From JANNXQ01 sp038238555 (GTDB lineage: Bacteria > Verrucomicrobiota > Verrucomicrobiia > Chthoniobacterales > Chthoniobacteraceae): DNA of 64,000 bases. This document shows, in pieces, positions 17,336-26,202 of this stretch. Below the pieces are notes generated by a model, which made no database searches, was not told the DNA's origin, and saw only the letters and a list, made by a program, of their open reading frames with translations. Where the stretch lies: positions 13,866 through 77,865 of the forward strand of contig JBBRXP010000005.1 in the NCBI GenBank assembly GCA_038238555.1, written 5' to 3'. The stretch's first letter is position 1. Each line of letters begins with the position of its first letter. A program made the translations under genes and the position numbers.

Positions 17336-19561
17336 TCAATGAACCTCGCTGCCGCGCGCGTCGGTAATGAGTAACATCGGTAACAGCGTCTTTCGGAAAT
17401 CCGGCTGATGCAACGCGGCGAATAGAATCCGCGCTGCGGCCTTTCCACCCGAATCCGAGAGCGCCTTTTCAAGCGATAGCTTTAGAGCTTCCGAACGAAA
17501 CAAGCAAAAGGGAAGCAAGGCATGAGGTTGCCGGATTGCGGGTAGGATCGCCAAAGCCTCCTCGTACTTTTCGGCCGGAGCTTGCTGCGTGAAAATCTGG
17601 CGGTCGATAAGTCCACCGACGGGTGCAATCCAGCCGCCGAAGAATAACCCACGGAGTTTCAGCGCAGAGTCGTCGAGTAACTCATCGCTGGCAGAAGAAA
17701 GAAACGATTCATCGTGTAGGATCGAATCGTAAGTAACTAACACATAAGGCGCCCGTACGCCTTCCAGCGCGGCAAGCACGGCTCGCAGCGTCTCCCGATC
17801 GTCGGCCGATCGGGTGGGTGCGCAGAGGCGCTCGACCACTTCGGTGTGCCGCGGGCGAAGCCTCGTGCCGGCGGACGGCGGCAGATCGGTGAAACGCATC
17901 CTCAGCACCGCGACCGGCGGTGTGAGCCGCCAATGCGTGAAGCGTTCGCCCTGCCGTCGCACCTCGGAGCGCTTGCGCCGCGACTCCTCCCACTGGTCGT
18001 GCAGAAACTGGCTTTCCTCCGAGGCGTCACGCCCGAGTTCTTCCTGCGTTGGGACTGGAACCAGCGGGGCGCCGCGCTGGATGTGATCGCAGATGCGATC
18101 GAGTTCCAGGTCCATGCCGGGGAGCAAGTCACTTGAGTCCTTGAATCGAATCTGCGGCAAGAAGTGTTTGTCGATTCCGAAGGACTTAAAGCGCCGAGGC
18201 AGCTTGGCGATAAAGGCGTGGAGAAATCGGTAAATCGGTCGCAGGTCATCGGCCTTCCATGTATGGGTTCGTTGGAATAACTCAGAGACCAACTGATCCA
18301 GCGCCTCGAGAGTGGTATCGGAGATTGTGCGCGTCATTACCTGATGATAGTGCGCCTTTGGAAACGACGCCGTGGCGATGCCGCGCGCCGCCGCTTCGAT
18401 GCCGGCCGTGCTAAAGAATGCCACGCAGGCATCCACGTTCCAAAACAAGGCATAACTGCTCATGCGTTCCGAGGGCATCACGATGCGCACATTGGGCGGC
18501 GCCGTCTCCGCCTGCCGGTAAGCGCGGGAAAGGAAGCTGTAGTCCGGCGGCGACCGATGCATTCCAGCGATGTAAGGATGGTGGCGGATGACCAGGTATT
18601 CTTCGCGTCCTTTGAATAACTCAATAAGCCGGTCGAGCACCTCCATCTGGCTCGCATTGGACTGGTAATGTTCGCTGTAAGCCTGCTCGAATTCACTGGA
18701 AGTCACCACGAGCAGAATGCGGGCGCTCTCAGGGATGCGCAACGAGCGGCGCACGCGGGTGAGTTCGGTGTTGTAACTGTAGAAGGAAGGATAGTTGATG
18801 CCTTTCCCTGTCTCCCTGCTCGCGAGATAGTCTGCGGTATGGGAACACTCCTCTCGCGTGAGCGGCACCGGCTTCCATAGGTCCGCGCACCGAAACATGG
18901 GGCGTGAAGACAGGCAATTCTCATCGTCATAGACCGAGAAGCTATCGTCCACACCGCCCCGCTCGTGCGTGACGACCGGAATGCCGGCCTTTTTCGCAAA
19001 CTCGAATGCGACGCGGTAAGGGGCCATGCGCGCATTGAAGACACAAAAATGGCCGGGCTTTACTTTCTCCACGATCCGGGAAAGCGCGCGGTAGGTTACA
19101 AGTGAGTTAATAAGGAACTGTCGGTGAACCTTGCGCACGTCGGGCCGGGTAAGTCCGTCCACACTGATTCGGAAGTAACTAAAGACCGAGGATGTGGCCC
19201 AGCGTCCGATCTCCAAGTCCTCATGGCGCGCTTCCGCGTAATCGGCCGGGGGAACTTGATCCGCCCATCGTTCCGCGCTGGGAAAGTCATTTGGTTCTAT
19301 AAAAGCGCGCAGTTGAAGTGTCGGCAGATCGAATGAGCCGAAGAAGGTCTTTCCCTTGCCGGCGCAACCGGCGCAATCCTGGGCGGCCTTCGGGCCGGAC
19401 TGTACGAGCACGTCGCAGTGTGCGTAGATGCCATCGCAGAGGACGACGAACGGTTCGCACCCGCGGAGCCGGAGGGCGGATGCCACCACGGCATCAAACT
19501 GATGGTGCACCTTGAACCCACCAAACGGTGCGAAGAAGAGGATTCGTTTGCCTGCGGTCAC
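17336..19561 (-). CDS. Large capsule-synthesis-like glycosyltransferase protein
   Basis: 741 residues from a GTG at 19561 overlapping the upstream TGA. The N-terminal 470 residues look GT-B-like: ILFFAPFGGFKVHHQFDAVV at the start, FCVFNARMAPYRVAFEFAK, VIRHHPYIAGMHRSPPDY and FWNVDACVAFFSTAGIEAAARGI. These resemble capsule polysaccharide biosynthesis/export proteins (KpsS/KpsC-like). A Cys pair with DCAGCAGKG sits near residue 65. The C-terminal 200 residues contain a second alpha/beta region (APYVLVTYDSILHDESFL) that I cannot place. It is likely a polymer-linked sugar transferase. Confidence 0.65.
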   Translation of the reverse strand: MTAGKRILFFAPFGGFKVHHQFDAVVASALRLRGCEPFVVLCDGIYAHCDVLVQSGPKAAQDCAGCAGKGKTFFGSFDLPTLQLRAFIEPNDFPSAERWADQVPPADYAEARHEDLEIGRWATSSVFSYFRISVDGLTRPDVRKVHRQFLINSLVTYRALSRIVEKVKPGHFCVFNARMAPYRVAFEFAKKAGIPVVTHERGGVDDSFSVYDDENCLSSRPMFRCADLWKPVPLTREECSHTADYLASRETGKGINYPSFYSYNTELTRVRRSLRIPESARILLVVTSSEFEQAYSEHYQSNASQMEVLDRLIELFKGREEYLVIRHHPYIAGMHRSPPDYSFLSRAYRQAETAPPNVRIVMPSERMSSYALFWNVDACVAFFSTAGIEAAARGIATASFPKAHYHQVMTRTISDTTLEALDQLVSELFQRTHTWKADDLRPIYRFLHAFIAKLPRRFKSFGIDKHFLPQIRFKDSSDLLPGMDLELDRICDHIQRGAPLVPVPTQEELGRDASEESQFLHDQWEESRRKRSEVRRQGERFTHWRLTPPVAVLRMRFTDLPPSAGTRLRPRHTEVVERLCAPTRSADDRETLRAVLAALEGVRAPYVLVTYDSILHDESFLSSASDELLDDSALKLRGLFFGGWIAPVGGLIDRQIFTQQAPAEKYEEALAILPAIRQPHALLPFCLFRSEALKLSLEKALSDSGGKAAARILFAALHQPDFRKTLLPMLLITDARGSEVH

Positions 19562-20202
19562 GATGGTTTCCGCTTCAGCCAACCTTTGGGATGATGGGTG
19601 ACGAGGAAGCGCGACGAGCGTTCTTCATCGAGTTCAAAGTCATGGGTAGTTTGCAGGAACGACTCGATGGCCGGGAGCGGGCCGGGCCTTCCTTTGCTGA
19701 AGATTGCCAGCGTGTCGATAACTCCATCCTGGACGAGGCAGTAACTGCCCGGAGTAACAAGTGGGGAGTAACATTCGAGTTCCTTCCGGACGTGCGTTTC
19801 GGAATGATCACTATCCAGGATGACCATGACAGGCCCCGTGCAGGCCACGGCCCGCTGGCGAACGGCGCTGAGGATTTCCTCCGAAATGGAACTACCGAGG
19901 AGGTAAGTAACACGTGGATGGGAAAGTTTGTGCAGCTTCTCAACATCGATAGTAACTACGTTGCCGCTGCCCATCAGGTCGAAGAGATTAGCATAGAAGA
20001 TGGACGAGCCGCCGCGATTAGTCCCGCACTCGATGAGTAACTCCGGCTTTATCTCCGCGATGGTTTCCTGAATTACCCACAAGTCGAAGACATTCTGCCA
20101 GATGGGATGTCCGAGCCATTTTACCTTACCGAAGTTATCGGTCTTGCGGATAAGTGCCGTGAAGAAGAGCCGCTGAACCAGCCTGCCGATAACTTCAGTC
20201 AT
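19558..20202 (-). CDS. CmcI/rhamnosyl O-methyltransferase family protein
   Basis: 214 residues. LLIECGTNRGGSSIFYANL, then VVTIDVEKLHKLSHPRV and VILDSDHSETHVRKELECY, match the cephalosporin hydroxylase (CmcI) / rhamnosyl O-methyltransferase family, a SAM-dependent fold with a DSDHS metal-site signature. In polysaccharide clusters these usually methylate sugars. The ATG at 20202 overlaps the upstream stop (ATGA). A long in-frame extension to 20769 is shadow of the next gene. It is the last gene of the lower-GC stretch. Confidence 0.85.
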   Translation of the reverse strand: MTEVIGRLVQRLFFTALIRKTDNFGKVKWLGHPIWQNVFDLWVIQETIAEIKPELLIECGTNRGGSSIFYANLFDLMGSGNVVTIDVEKLHKLSHPRVTYLLGSSISEEILSAVRQRAVACTGPVMVILDSDHSETHVRKELECYSPLVTPGSYCLVQDGVIDTLAIFSKGRPGPLPAIESFLQTTHDFELDEERSSRFLVTHHPKGWLKRKPS

Positions 20203-21095
20203 AAGATGTGCGCAAAATGGCTGGCGAGCACGCCATTGGCCGGCAGCAGCGCGGGGATGCCGTCGAGGATCGGGAAGACGAGGCCGTCTTCGGCACAGAA
20301 GAGATGGCCTTTCATCGCGGTGAGTGGCGCGTGGCACAGCGGGCAGCCGAGCCACTGCGCGGGCGCCGGTGGTGGCGCACCGGGTTTGCGCAGGATGAGC
20401 GCGGCGGTTTGATTTCGCGGCGACATGCTGGCGGGGAGTAACTCGTGACGCACGATTTCGAGGCCGGCATCGCGGGCGGCGTCGGGCAGGCCGCGCACAT
20501 AGTGGAACTCCTCGATGTGCCGGCGCGTGTCGTTGCCGCCGAGTTCGTAGCTCGGCTCGAAAAGGACGAGCCAGCGCCGGGTGATTCGCGCGAGCTCGAC
20601 AAGCGCCTCTTTTTCGCGCCCGAAATTTGGCTCGAGCGCGTGCGAGGTGAAGACGCAGTCGAAGGCGGCGGCGGCGACGGGGATGTGGAAGATGTCGCCG
20701 GTGAAAAGTTCGGGCGCATCGCCGGGAAAGCCGCGCGCGTGCTCGCGGCCGTGCGCGACGCGCGACCACGCGAGATCGAATCCCGCCGCGCGCGCGGGAC
20801 GGCGGCGCAGCCTGGAGAGGATGGCGCAGAGCGCGGTGGCTTCGCCGGTGCCCGCGTCGAGCAGGGAGTCGAAGTCGAGGGTGTCGAGCACCGCGGCCAT
20901 CGCGCTGGTGTAGGCGTCGAAGCAGACGCGTTGTTCGGGTGCTTCCAGCGCGCGGCGGTAACTGCCGCTCTGCAGATCGTAGGCGACAAGGACGGCCTCG
21001 GTGCTGTTGGAGTCCGCCCCATATTTTTCCCGGAAGAGGCGCATGATATTCGCGCCCTCGCGGAAAGCGGCGCGTGCTTCAGGAAAGGAAGGCAT
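20199..21095 (-). CDS. SAM methyltransferase with Trm112-like zinc tail
   Basis: 298 residues. The methyltransferase core spans about 60-180 (LLDAGTGEATALCAIL, AAAFDCVFTSHALEPNFGREKEALVELARI). The last 45 residues carry CPLC and a later Cys followed by DGLVFPILDGIPAL, the Trm112/UPF0434-type zinc-binding pattern often fused to methyltransferases. The ATG at 21095 lies 4 bases after the upstream stop. GC content and codon use return here to the high-GC style of the rest of the window. Confidence 0.75.
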   Translation of the reverse strand: MPSFPEARAAFREGANIMRLFREKYGADSNSTEAVLVAYDLQSGSYRRALEAPEQRVCFDAYTSAMAAVLDTLDFDSLLDAGTGEATALCAILSRLRRRPARAAGFDLAWSRVAHGREHARGFPGDAPELFTGDIFHIPVAAAAFDCVFTSHALEPNFGREKEALVELARITRRWLVLFEPSYELGGNDTRRHIEEFHYVRGLPDAARDAGLEIVRHELLPASMSPRNQTAALILRKPGAPPPAPAQWLGCPLCHAPLTAMKGHLFCAEDGLVFPILDGIPALLPANGVLASHFAHIL

Positions 21096-21099
21096 GTCT

Positions 21100-21795
21100 T
21101 CAGGCCGCGACCCCGGAGCGAATGCACGCCGCGGCGTTGCTGCCGATGTTTAGCAGCGCGTCGATCGACGCCATGTAAGGCAGAAACTCCCCGTGAAGCT
21201 GCGCGTAAACGGGATGCCGGTATTCGTGATAAACGATGGCGATGCCGGAGCGCGCGAAGTCATCAGAAGCATCGAGATATTCTCGCGAGCCCGGCGCGGC
21301 GAGATAAGTGGCCGCCTCGAGCGCCTGGCAGATGGAGCAGAGCCGCGATGCCTTGGCGCCTTCGGTTTCGATCTCGGAACTGCGGCGAAGTTCGGCGCGC
21401 AGCCCCGTGGCTTCGAGCAGCCAGCGGGTGAGCGCAATGTTGAAATCGGCGAGCCCGGCGATCGGCGTCCGGAGCCTCTCCAGCAGTGCCGGCGCGAAGG
21501 CGGCGAAGTGCGGGGCGCGGGCGTAGGCGAGCTCGATGGCGCGGGCGTGCTGGTCCGCAAAGCCGCTTGCCCACTGGATTTGCGCGTCACGGATCGTCTG
21601 GTCGCGGAGCCCTTTTTTATGAACCGGAATGGTGAGCAGGTGCTCGCCTTGCGCGGTCTTGATGCGATTGCGCTGCTGCCACGAGCGTCGCGCGAACTGC
21701 GCGTCATCGAGGAAAACGAAGACATCGGCGCGGTCGATCATCGCGAGATAACCCATCCACGGCAGGTAGGTCGGTTGCATGATGGCGACGACCAT
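21100..21795 (-). CDS. WbqC family protein
   Basis: 231 residues. The N-terminus VVAIMQPTYLPWMGYLAMID, with DVFVFLDDAQFARRSWQQRNRI, is diagnostic of the WbqC-like family, found in O-antigen and nonulosonate clusters and of unproven biochemical role. The ATG at 21795 lies 4 bases after the stop of the preceding gene. The frame stays open to 22218 upstream, but that part is shadow. Its presence beside methyltransferases and the nonulosonate genes supports a role in polymer modification. Confidence 0.85.
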   Translation of the reverse strand: MVVAIMQPTYLPWMGYLAMIDRADVFVFLDDAQFARRSWQQRNRIKTAQGEHLLTIPVHKKGLRDQTIRDAQIQWASGFADQHARAIELAYARAPHFAAFAPALLERLRTPIAGLADFNIALTRWLLEATGLRAELRRSSEIETEGAKASRLCSICQALEAATYLAAPGSREYLDASDDFARSGIAIVYHEYRHPVYAQLHGEFLPYMASIDALLNIGSNAAACIRSGVAA

Positions 21796-21799
21796 CGAC

Positions 21800-22741
21800 T
21801 CAGCGTTGCACGGCCAGGCAGATGCCCTCGCGTCCGTAGTCGTTGCCGTTGTAAAAAAGAAACTTCTGCCCGCGGTGCATGTGCACGGCGAAGTACTCGA
21901 CCATCTCCCGGTCGTAGTCCTGCGGGCCAGCCGGCAGCGTGGCGAAGGCGTCGTCGCGCACCCACGTTTCGCCATCCCCGGACTCGGCGTAGGACATGCG
22001 ATAGGCGCCGCCATCGGCGCCGCCTTTTGCCGCAAACCACATTTTGAAAACCCCGCCATCGCGCAGCACGAAGGGGCGGGCGAGGGCGTTTTCATTTTCG
22101 TCTTCGAAATCGACGGCGACGCGACCCTCCCGCTGCCACGTGAAGCCGTCGGAGGAAGTCGCCGTCTGGATGTGATAGCGCGGCAAGTCGCGATGGCGCC
22201 ACCCGACGCCAGCCACATAAAACATGCGCCACGTCGCGCCGTCGCGGATGACGAATGGCGCGGTGTTCATGAGGGGATTGACCGCGCTGCGCTCGAGCAG
22301 CGGCGCGCGCGAGTGCCGGTGGAAGGTGCGGCCATCGTCATCGCTCACCGCGAGGCCGCCGAAGAGGTGCAGGCGCACGGTGGAGCCGGGATTCCAGCCG
22401 ATGTAATACAGCAGCACCTTGCCATCGTCGGCGCGCACGAGGCAGGAGGGGGTAACTCCATTGTCGTCGAAACAACCGAGCTCGCCCTGTGTGAGGACCG
22501 GCTCCGCGCTGAGATCGACGATCGCTTCCGGCCGGTCGAGATCGAGAATGACCCAGCCGATTTGCGACCGGTTGCGATCGTCGCGACCAGAGAAGTAAAT
22601 CTTGAGCAGCGAGCCCCCGAGCGGTTCCAGCGTGGGGATCATCGCGTGGCTGCGCCACCACCACAGCTCGGGTCGCGGACGGATAAGGAGTCCGCGCTTT
22701 TCCCACGCGATCCTTTCTCGAAAGAGGAGGCTAGATTCCAA
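21800..22741 (-). CDS. Beta-propeller glycosidase-like protein (GH43/GH32 type)
   Basis: About 313 residues. Repeated blade-like strands are visible: SLLKIYFSGRDDRNRSQIGWVILDL, DGKVLLYYIGWNP, TWRMFYVAGVGW, DGGVFKMWFAAKG and QKFLFYNGNDYG. This pattern is shared with five-bladed propeller glycosidases and with cytoplasmic glycosyl-hydrolase-like proteins of O-antigen clusters. No signal peptide is seen. The start is uncertain: a TTG at 22741 overlaps the preceding gene by 11 bases and no ATG is available nearby. Catalytic acids cannot be assigned with confidence. Confidence 0.68.
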   Translation of the reverse strand: MESSLLFRERIAWEKRGLLIRPRPELWWWRSHAMIPTLEPLGGSLLKIYFSGRDDRNRSQIGWVILDLDRPEAIVDLSAEPVLTQGELGCFDDNGVTPSCLVRADDGKVLLYYIGWNPGSTVRLHLFGGLAVSDDDGRTFHRHSRAPLLERSAVNPLMNTAPFVIRDGATWRMFYVAGVGWRHRDLPRYHIQTATSSDGFTWQREGRVAVDFEDENENALARPFVLRDGGVFKMWFAAKGGADGGAYRMSYAESGDGETWVRDDAFATLPAGPQDYDREMVEYFAVHMHRGQKFLFYNGNDYGREGICLAVQR

Positions 22742-23414
22742 AGTACTTGCGCTTGAGCGTGAGCGCGCGGCGGTCGTCGGGCGCAAGGATTTCGCCCTGC
22801 GGGCCGAGCACCACGGAGCCCTCGGCGACATTGCCGGCGACGCTCGCATCCATCGCGACAAAGACTTCATCGCCGAGGGTGATGAAGTCGCGCAGCGTCG
22901 CATTGACGCCGAGGAAGCAGCGCTGGCCGATCCTGGTGTGGCCCGCGATGCACACGTGCGAGGAGATGTAAGTGTGGTCGCCGATTTCGCAGCCGTGGCC
23001 GAGATGATTGCCGGACCAGATCATCACGTCGTTGCCGATGCGCACCGTGGGCTGGATCGTTTGATTTTCGAGGATGAAGCAATTGTCGCCGTGCAGGAGA
23101 TCGGGCCACGTCGCCGAGCGCGTGCAGACATACGACGCGAGCCGATAGCCGGCGGCGCGTGCTTGCTCGTATTTCTGTTGCCGCAGGCGATTGAGCTGCC
23201 GGTAAGAGAGCGCCACGTGCATCCGTGCAACATCGGGCGGGAAGCGCTTTGGCACTTCGCTGAATGGAATCACGGGCAGGCCATCGAGCGAGTCGGACTC
23301 GACGAATGGGTCATCGACTGTGAAGGCGACCGGCGTGAAATCGCTGTCGTGGGTGAAGTAGAATTTCGCCAGCGTGGCGATTTCCTTCGTGCCGAAGATA
23401 ACCAGGTCGGGCAT
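22731..23414 (-). CDS. Sugar O-acyltransferase, NeuD/PglD-like left-handed beta-helix
   Basis: 227 residues. The N-terminal 95 residues hold a Rossmann-like domain (LVIFGTKEIATLAKFYFT). After it come hexapeptide-repeat turns (IGNDVMIWSGNHLGHGCEIG, then HVCIAGHTRIGQRCFLGVNATL) with the catalytic-type His in the GNHLGHG segment. This is the layout of NeuD/PglD sialic-acid and bacillosamine acyltransferases. It lies just downstream of the nonulosonate genes and is the best candidate for the missing N-acetylation step or for O-acetylation of the product (inference). Confidence 0.8.
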   Translation of the reverse strand: MPDLVIFGTKEIATLAKFYFTHDSDFTPVAFTVDDPFVESDSLDGLPVIPFSEVPKRFPPDVARMHVALSYRQLNRLRQQKYEQARAAGYRLASYVCTRSATWPDLLHGDNCFILENQTIQPTVRIGNDVMIWSGNHLGHGCEIGDHTYISSHVCIAGHTRIGQRCFLGVNATLRDFITLGDEVFVAMDASVAGNVAEGSVVLGPQGEILAPDDRRALTLKRKYFGI

Positions 23415-23426
23415 GGGTCTGGTGCC

Positions 23427-24128
23427 TCAGGTGGCTAGGCCGCGGCGCGCGACGGCGACAAGGAAGTCGAGCTGCCGCGACATCAATTTTTCCGTGACCT
23501 GCCCGGTCTCGATGCCGGTGAAACGCCGGCCCAGAAAGGCTTCGAGCATTTTTTCGCTCTGGAAAAAGAACATCGTTTTTCCGTCGCGAAAATCCCAGTC
23601 GCGGACCTGGTGCAGGAAGGGACCGAGCGGCTTTGAACGCGTGAAGATGTCGTGCTTTGGGCCGACGGTGACGAGGAAGGCGGCGCCGCCCGGCTTGAGC
23701 ACGCGATGAAATTCATCGAGCGCCGCGTCCATGTCCGCCTGCGCCGGCTCGTAGTGGATCGTGTTGACGGAAAGCAGGAGATCGAAGTGGCGATCGGGAA
23801 ATGGGATCGAGCGGTTGGTGCCGGCGCGCACGTCCACCGCGATGCCTTTTTTTCCGAGCGTGTCGGCGATGAGCTGTGCGACTTCCGGCAGCACCTCGAC
23901 GCCGCAGGCCTCCCAGCCGCGCTCGAGAAAGGGCCGCAGATTGTTGGCGAAGCCGCAGCCGATATCGAGCACTCGCCCGCGCTCGGGCAGCGCGAGTGGC
24001 GTGGCGAGATAGCGGCCGAAGAGAAGCTTGAGCATGATCTCGTTTGGCCACCGCGGGTAGCGGCCCGTGCGCGCTTGCTCCTCAAAGGCGGTGAACCAGC
24101 GGCGGAATTCCTCGATCGTGCGATCCAT
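23427..24128 (-). CDS. Class I SAM methyltransferase
   Basis: 233 residues. RVLDIGCGFANNLRPFLERG and CGVEVLPEVAQ, with FDLLLSVNTIHYEPAQ and LKPGGAAFLVTVGPKH, give a complete Methyltransf_11 motif series. The ATG at 24128 is preferred to an in-frame start at 24161 that lies inside the preceding synthase gene. It sits directly between the nonulosonate synthase and the NeuD-like gene, so the acidic sugar or its CMP derivative is a possible methyl acceptor (inference). Confidence 0.78.
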   Translation of the reverse strand: MDRTIEEFRRWFTAFEEQARTGRYPRWPNEIMLKLLFGRYLATPLALPERGRVLDIGCGFANNLRPFLERGWEACGVEVLPEVAQLIADTLGKKGIAVDVRAGTNRSIPFPDRHFDLLLSVNTIHYEPAQADMDAALDEFHRVLKPGGAAFLVTVGPKHDIFTRSKPLGPFLHQVRDWDFRDGKTMFFFQSEKMLEAFLGRRFTGIETGQVTEKLMSRQLDFLVAVARRGLAT

Positions 24129-24139
24129 TTTTTGAGGTT

Positions 24140-25150
24140 CTACCAAGTCAGGCTCGCCCATGTGATCGGCTCGCCTTTTGCCAAATCCCGCGCACAGGTG
24201 GCGCCCGTCGCGCTGCGCAGGAAGCGCGCGCGCAAGCCGAGCGCGGGGCGCTTTACCTCGATGTCGGCGGCGGAAAGTTGCGCGCCTCTCGCGATGGCGC
24301 GCGCCGCGTAGAGACCCTCGCGCCGGCCGGTCTCGCGCTCGACCGGCAGCAGCTCGAGCACGGGCCGGCCCATCGCGGCGAAGGCTTCGCGGATGTCGGC
24401 GACGCAGCGCTTCAAGTCCTGCGGCTCGAGCGCGTAAAAGTGGTCGGGTCCGGTCGCGCTGCGATCGAGGGTAAAGTGCTTTTCAAATACCGCCGCGCCC
24501 AGCCCGACTGCCGCCACGGATACCGCCTGGCCGAGCGTGTGATCCGAAAATCCGACCGGGCAACCGAAGGTCGATTGCAGCAACGCGATCGCGCGGAGAT
24601 TTGCGTCGCGCGGTTCGAGGGGATAGGCGGCGGAACACTTGAGCAGCGCAATTTTTTCGTTGCCCGATTCGCGGCAGACTTCGATCGCGTCGCGCACGTC
24701 GGCGAGGTCGCACATGCCCGTGGAAATGAGCAGCGGCTTGCCGGTGCGCGCCATTCTCGCCAGCAGCGGGACGTTGACGGTTTCCGATGACGCGACCTTG
24801 TGCGCGGCGATGCCGATGGCCTCGAGGACGTCGATCGAGGCGGCGTCGAAAGCGGAGGCCAAGAAGCACAACTCGCGGCTCCGCGCGTGTTCGGAAAGTT
24901 GCGGCACCCAATCCGCGTTGAGTTCTACGGAGCGGAAGATCGCGCGCATCTTTTCGTCGGTCGGATAGAGGATGTCCGAGCGGAAGAGTTGGAATTTCAC
25001 CGCATCCGCGCCGCTCTCGGCGGCGACGTCGATCAGCCGGCGCGCGGTGTCGAAGTCCTGGTTAAAATTTGAGCCCGCCTCGGCGATGAGGAACGGGTTG
25101 CCGCCGTTTTCGATCGTGCGGCCGGCCAGGGTGAAGGATGCGGCTAACAT
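24140..25150 (-). CDS. pseI: Nonulosonate (pseudaminic/sialic acid-type) synthase, PseI/SpsE/NeuB family
   Basis: 336 residues, the normal length for NeuB-family synthases. The N-terminal TIM barrel shows PFLIAEAGSNFNQDFDTA, DAVKFQLFRSD, VASSETVNVPLL, LISTGMCDLADV, LLKCSAAYPLEP, GFSDHTLG and FEKHFTLDRSATGPDH. The C-terminal 60 residues form the antifreeze-like SAF domain (YAARAIARGAQLSAADI). It condenses phosphoenolpyruvate with a 6-deoxy-hexosamine to give a nine-carbon acid. It overlaps the preceding gene by 7 bases. PseI, LegI and SpsE cannot be separated safely by eye. Confidence 0.88.
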   Translation of the reverse strand: MLAASFTLAGRTIENGGNPFLIAEAGSNFNQDFDTARRLIDVAAESGADAVKFQLFRSDILYPTDEKMRAIFRSVELNADWVPQLSEHARSRELCFLASAFDAASIDVLEAIGIAAHKVASSETVNVPLLARMARTGKPLLISTGMCDLADVRDAIEVCRESGNEKIALLKCSAAYPLEPRDANLRAIALLQSTFGCPVGFSDHTLGQAVSVAAVGLGAAVFEKHFTLDRSATGPDHFYALEPQDLKRCVADIREAFAAMGRPVLELLPVERETGRREGLYAARAIARGAQLSAADIEVKRPALGLRARFLRSATGATCARDLAKGEPITWASLTW

Positions 25151-26202
25151 GATTGAAGAATGGCCGCCGCGACGCGCTCAGCGCCGCGACCGTCGAGCAG
25201 CGCGGCGCCGCGCCGCGACATGGCGCGGCGTGCGGGCAAGTCGTCGCAAAGGCGCGCGATCGAGGACGCGAGTTGCGCGGGCGTCAACCGGTCCATCGGC
25301 CCGGCATCGAGCGCGGAGCCGGTCGCGGCGAAGCTTTGGTTCAAGCGCGCGTGCCGCCTATCGGGGGAGATGTGCAGGGCGGGAGTGCCGGTGGCGGCGA
25401 GTTCGTATTTGGTCAAGCCAGTCGCGGTGATCGCGAGATCGCTCCGCATGAATTCCTCGAGCAGCGAAGCCGGCGCATCGAGCAACTCGCAGGCATGCCC
25501 GCATTGTTCAATGAGGGTCGCGAGTCGATCTCGCAGCCCTCGGGAAAAGAAGGGTCCGACGGCGACGCGGATGTGAATCGATCGATCGCGCAACAGTGTG
25601 AGCGCCTCGAGTGCGAGCGCGGTGATGGCTGTCGGATCGCTCCCGCCGGCGGTGACCAAAATGTTTTCGCACTCTGCGCGGATCTCGCGACTGCCGGCAG
25701 CGATTGCGCGAAATTCCGGCGGAGGAATGAACCACTCGGGACCGGTGAGCCAGCGGCCGGAACTACGCGGCTCGGCGCCCACGTATGGCACAACGACCAT
25801 ATCCGCGCGCACTTCGCCGGCGGCGGCGAGCGAGTCTTCGCCAAGACCGTCGATCACCACCGTCCGCGTTGCGCGCTCGTGCAGTTGGCCGAAGAGAGCG
25901 TTGTATTCCGCGGCGCGCGGAAAATTTTCGTGATGACTCACGTCGAAGATCACGCGACATGGCTCGCTGTCGGCGATTGCTTCCACGAAGCGATCGGGCG
26001 CGGCGCACGGCAGCGCGAGCACAGCGTAACCGGCTTCCCGCGCAAGCTGCCGCGCGCCTTCATCTGCCTGTGGAATGGCGAACATCATGGGCATCGCCGC
26101 GGGATAATCGCGCAGTGCATGCGCGAGGCTCAGGCAACGTTTGAGATGGCCGAGACCGATCGCAGCGTTGCCATCGGCGCGGAGGAAAGTAGCTGTCTTC
26201 AG
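25144..26202 (-). CDS. pseG: PseG/SpsG-like UDP-sugar hydrolase
   Basis: About 352 residues. The N-terminus has FLRADGNAAIGLGHLKRCLSLA, the PseG signature containing the catalytic-type His of the GLGH motif. The C-terminal ILVTAGGSDPTAITALAL and DLAITATGLTKYELAATGTP segments form the UDP-binding GT-B half. PseG removes UDP from the diacetamido-trideoxy-altrose donor before the synthase step. The start is unusual: homology points to a CTG at 26202 overlapping the upstream TGA, while the nearest conventional start is a TTG at 26250 inside the neighbour. Confidence 0.82.
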   Translation of the reverse strand: MKTATFLRADGNAAIGLGHLKRCLSLAHALRDYPAAMPMMFAIPQADEGARQLAREAGYAVLALPCAAPDRFVEAIADSEPCRVIFDVSHHENFPRAAEYNALFGQLHERATRTVVIDGLGEDSLAAAGEVRADMVVVPYVGAEPRSSGRWLTGPEWFIPPPEFRAIAAGSREIRAECENILVTAGGSDPTAITALALEALTLLRDRSIHIRVAVGPFFSRGLRDRLATLIEQCGHACELLDAPASLLEEFMRSDLAITATGLTKYELAATGTPALHISPDRRHARLNQSFAATGSALDAGPMDRLTPAQLASSIARLCDDLPARRAMSRRGAALLDGRGAERVAAAILQSC

